Positions 11,677 to 12,816 of a DNA stretch of 12,816 bases are shown piece after piece. Under the pieces are notes generated by a model. It worked only from the letters and a program-made list of their open reading frames with translations. It did no database searches and was not told the origin of the DNA. The stretch comes from Phycisphaeraceae bacterium (lineage in GTDB: Bacteria > Planctomycetota > Phycisphaerae > Phycisphaerales > Phycisphaeraceae), in contig SKPT01000408.1 in NCBI GenBank assembly GCA_007119405.1, positions 1 through 12,816 of the forward strand. The letters run 5' to 3'. Position numbers and translations under genes: made by a program. Numbering within the stretch: the stretch's first letter is position 1; every line of letters begins with the position of its first letter.

Positions 11677-12816
11677 TCAGGGCTGCTCGCCGGCGTCCTG
11701 GCGCCGGGCGTGATCGGTGACGGCGTCGCGATCCACCTCGTAGGCGCTGTCGGGCAGGGAGGTGTCGCGGCCGAAGGCGAAGACGCTGATCTTGTGCCGG
11801 CCGAACTGGTTGACGACGAACAGCAGGTACTGGGGGTCGAAGTCGGGGGCCAGATAGGATCGGAACGCCTCGACGGTGTCGCGGTCGATGAGCAGGCCGG
11901 CTGGCATGCCCATGCTCCAGGGCTCCGTGCCGCGTTCGCCGAAGACCATCAGCAGTTGTCCGCTGCCTTCGAACATCTGGATGACGTTGTACTGCGAATC
12001 GCCGACGTAGACGACCCCGTGGTCGTCGATGGCGATGCCCTTGGGCCGGGCGAATGAGCCGACGCGGTTGCCCGGGCCGCCGATCTGGCGCAGGTAGTGC
12101 CCGCGGTCGGGGTCGAAGACCTTGACGGTGCGGTGGTAGGTGTCGACGACGTAGAGCTGGTCGTCCGGGCCCAGGGCGAGGTTGATGGGCATGGCGAACT
12201 GGTCGGGGCCCTCGCCCTTCTCGCCGATGGTGCGCAGCAGGTGGCCGTCGCGTGACCAGACCTCGACGTGAGCGGCGCGGGTGTTGGTGAGATAGAGCTC
12301 GTCGTTGCGGATGAGCAGGTCGAACGGCGCCCAGTCGTCTTCGCCGGCGATCTCGCCGATGAAGCGGTCATCCTCGTCGAAGATGAGCACCTTGCCCAGT
12401 CCGGCGTCGCAGAGGTACCTGGTGCCGTCCTCGGCGATGGTGATGTTGACCGGGTTGCGCAGGCGCTGCGGGGTCTGGAGCGTGCGGTAATCGTTGGTGC
12501 GCAGGTTCAGCACGTGGACCCGGCGTGAGGCGAGGTCGCAGATGTAGAGCTGGTCGTCGTGCACCGCCAGGCCGTAGGGGCTGCGAAAGCTCGTGTCGCG
12601 CTCGATGGCCCGACGGTCCTGGCCGACGACCCAGTCGCTGAAGCTGGTGCGGCGCTGGCTGTGCTGGCGATCGGTGGCGTCGCTGAAGGTGGTGAGGAAC
12701 TGCAGCCGCGGCGGGCTCGGCGCCGCGGGGTAGTAGACGGGATCGGGCACAGGATCACCGCTGCGCGTCGCGGTGCAACCCATGGCGAACATCGCTGCGG
12801 CGAGCGGAATGGCGAG
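11677..12816 (-). CDS. NHL-repeat beta-propeller lipoprotein (5' end beyond window)
   Basis: The frame stays open to the right edge; the codons before the internal ATG at 12792 read LAIPLAAA, continuing into MFAMGC, which makes a lipoprotein signal peptide with the lipidated Cys in AMGC. The true start is therefore probably outside the window. About 370 mature residues contain six NHL-type blades, for example SPYGLAVHDDQLYICDL, NPVNITIAEDGT, MPINLALGPDDQLYVVDTY and RPKGIAIDDHGVVYVGDS, each followed by a V-x-V/I-F strand. NHL propellers act as extracytoplasmic binding or scaffold domains; no catalytic residue can be pointed to. It is convergent with the tetraheme cytochrome gene. Propeller lipoproteins often accompany multiheme cytochrome loci, so a role at the cell surface in electron transfer is plausible but inferred. 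The C-terminus (VDRDAVTDHARRQDAGEQP) is polar. Confidence 0.88.
   Translation of the reverse strand, partial: LAIPLAAAMFAMGCTATRSGDPVPDPVYYPAAPSPPRLQFLTTFSDATDRQHSQRRTSFSDWVVGQDRRAIERDTSFRSPYGLAVHDDQLYICDLASRRVHVLNLRTNDYRTLQTPQRLRNPVNITIAEDGTRYLCDAGLGKVLIFDEDDRFIGEIAGEDDWAPFDLLIRNDELYLTNTRAAHVEVWSRDGHLLRTIGEKGEGPDQFAMPINLALGPDDQLYVVDTYHRTVKVFDPDRGHYLRQIGGPGNRVGSFARPKGIAIDDHGVVYVGDSQYNVIQMFEGSGQLLMVFGERGTEPWSMGMPAGLLIDRDTVEAFRSYLAPDFDPQYLLFVVNQFGRHKISVFAFGRDTSLPDSAYEVDRDAVTDHARRQDAGEQP

Noticed and set aside
1..12816. CRISPR arrays, tRNA or rRNA genes
   Set aside because: No regularly spaced repeats and no tRNA or rRNA signature sequences were seen on either strand.

Overview
The window is very GC-rich, coding-dense bacterial DNA. 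Almost all of it is one leftward (minus-strand) gene cluster joining a siroheme-type (Ahb) heme pathway to a cytochrome c maturation (Ccm) system. The gene set (Ahb radical SAM enzymes, a Cys-type CcmE, a multiheme cytochrome, an NHL beta-propeller lipoprotein, dispersed palindromic repeats) suggests an anaerobic or facultative cytochrome-rich bacterium. A planctomycete (Phycisphaerae-like) or a deltaproteobacterium-like lineage would fit, but no phylogenetic marker is present, so this is an impression only.

Layout, following transcription from right to left. Positions 10126 to 1 hold eleven tightly packed minus-strand genes: ccmE, ccmF, an unrecognised membrane-anchored protein, ccmA, ccmB, ccmC, a 41-residue ccmD-like gene, hemA, an AhbD-like radical SAM/SPASM gene, ahbC, and the first half of a siroheme sulfite/nitrite reductase cut by the window edge. 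Most junctions overlap (ATGA, TGATG or longer) and the largest gap is 19 bases, so this is almost certainly one operon. HemA makes the first committed tetrapyrrole precursor. The Ahb enzymes turn siroheme-derived intermediates into heme b. CcmABCD and CcmE load and export heme, and CcmF attaches it to CxxCH apocytochromes. CcmE has CxxxY in place of HxxxY, the mark of the variant called System I*.

From 10127 to 10664 lies a 538-base divergent regulatory region with weak candidate promoters and several dyads. From 10665 to 11264 a plus-strand gene encodes a secreted tetraheme cytochrome c. Its motif order (CHxPHN, PLWN, CxSCHDG, HPVSF, CxSCHxVH, terminal CxxCHxK) resembles what I recall of OmcE-type cytochromes that polymerise into extracellular nanowires. 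A histidine sits three residues from the predicted mature N-terminus. From 11265 to 11676 is a convergent intergenic region with a composite dispersed repeat whose core is a 34-bp-arm hairpin. From 11677 to the right edge a convergent gene encodes an NHL-repeat beta-propeller lipoprotein, cut at its 5' end.

Reading the window as a whole: an operon that makes heme and assembles c-type cytochromes lies back to back with a candidate substrate, an OmcE-like tetraheme cytochrome, next to a surface beta-propeller. The most interesting hypothesis is a heme-supply, assembly and extracellular-electron-transfer locus.
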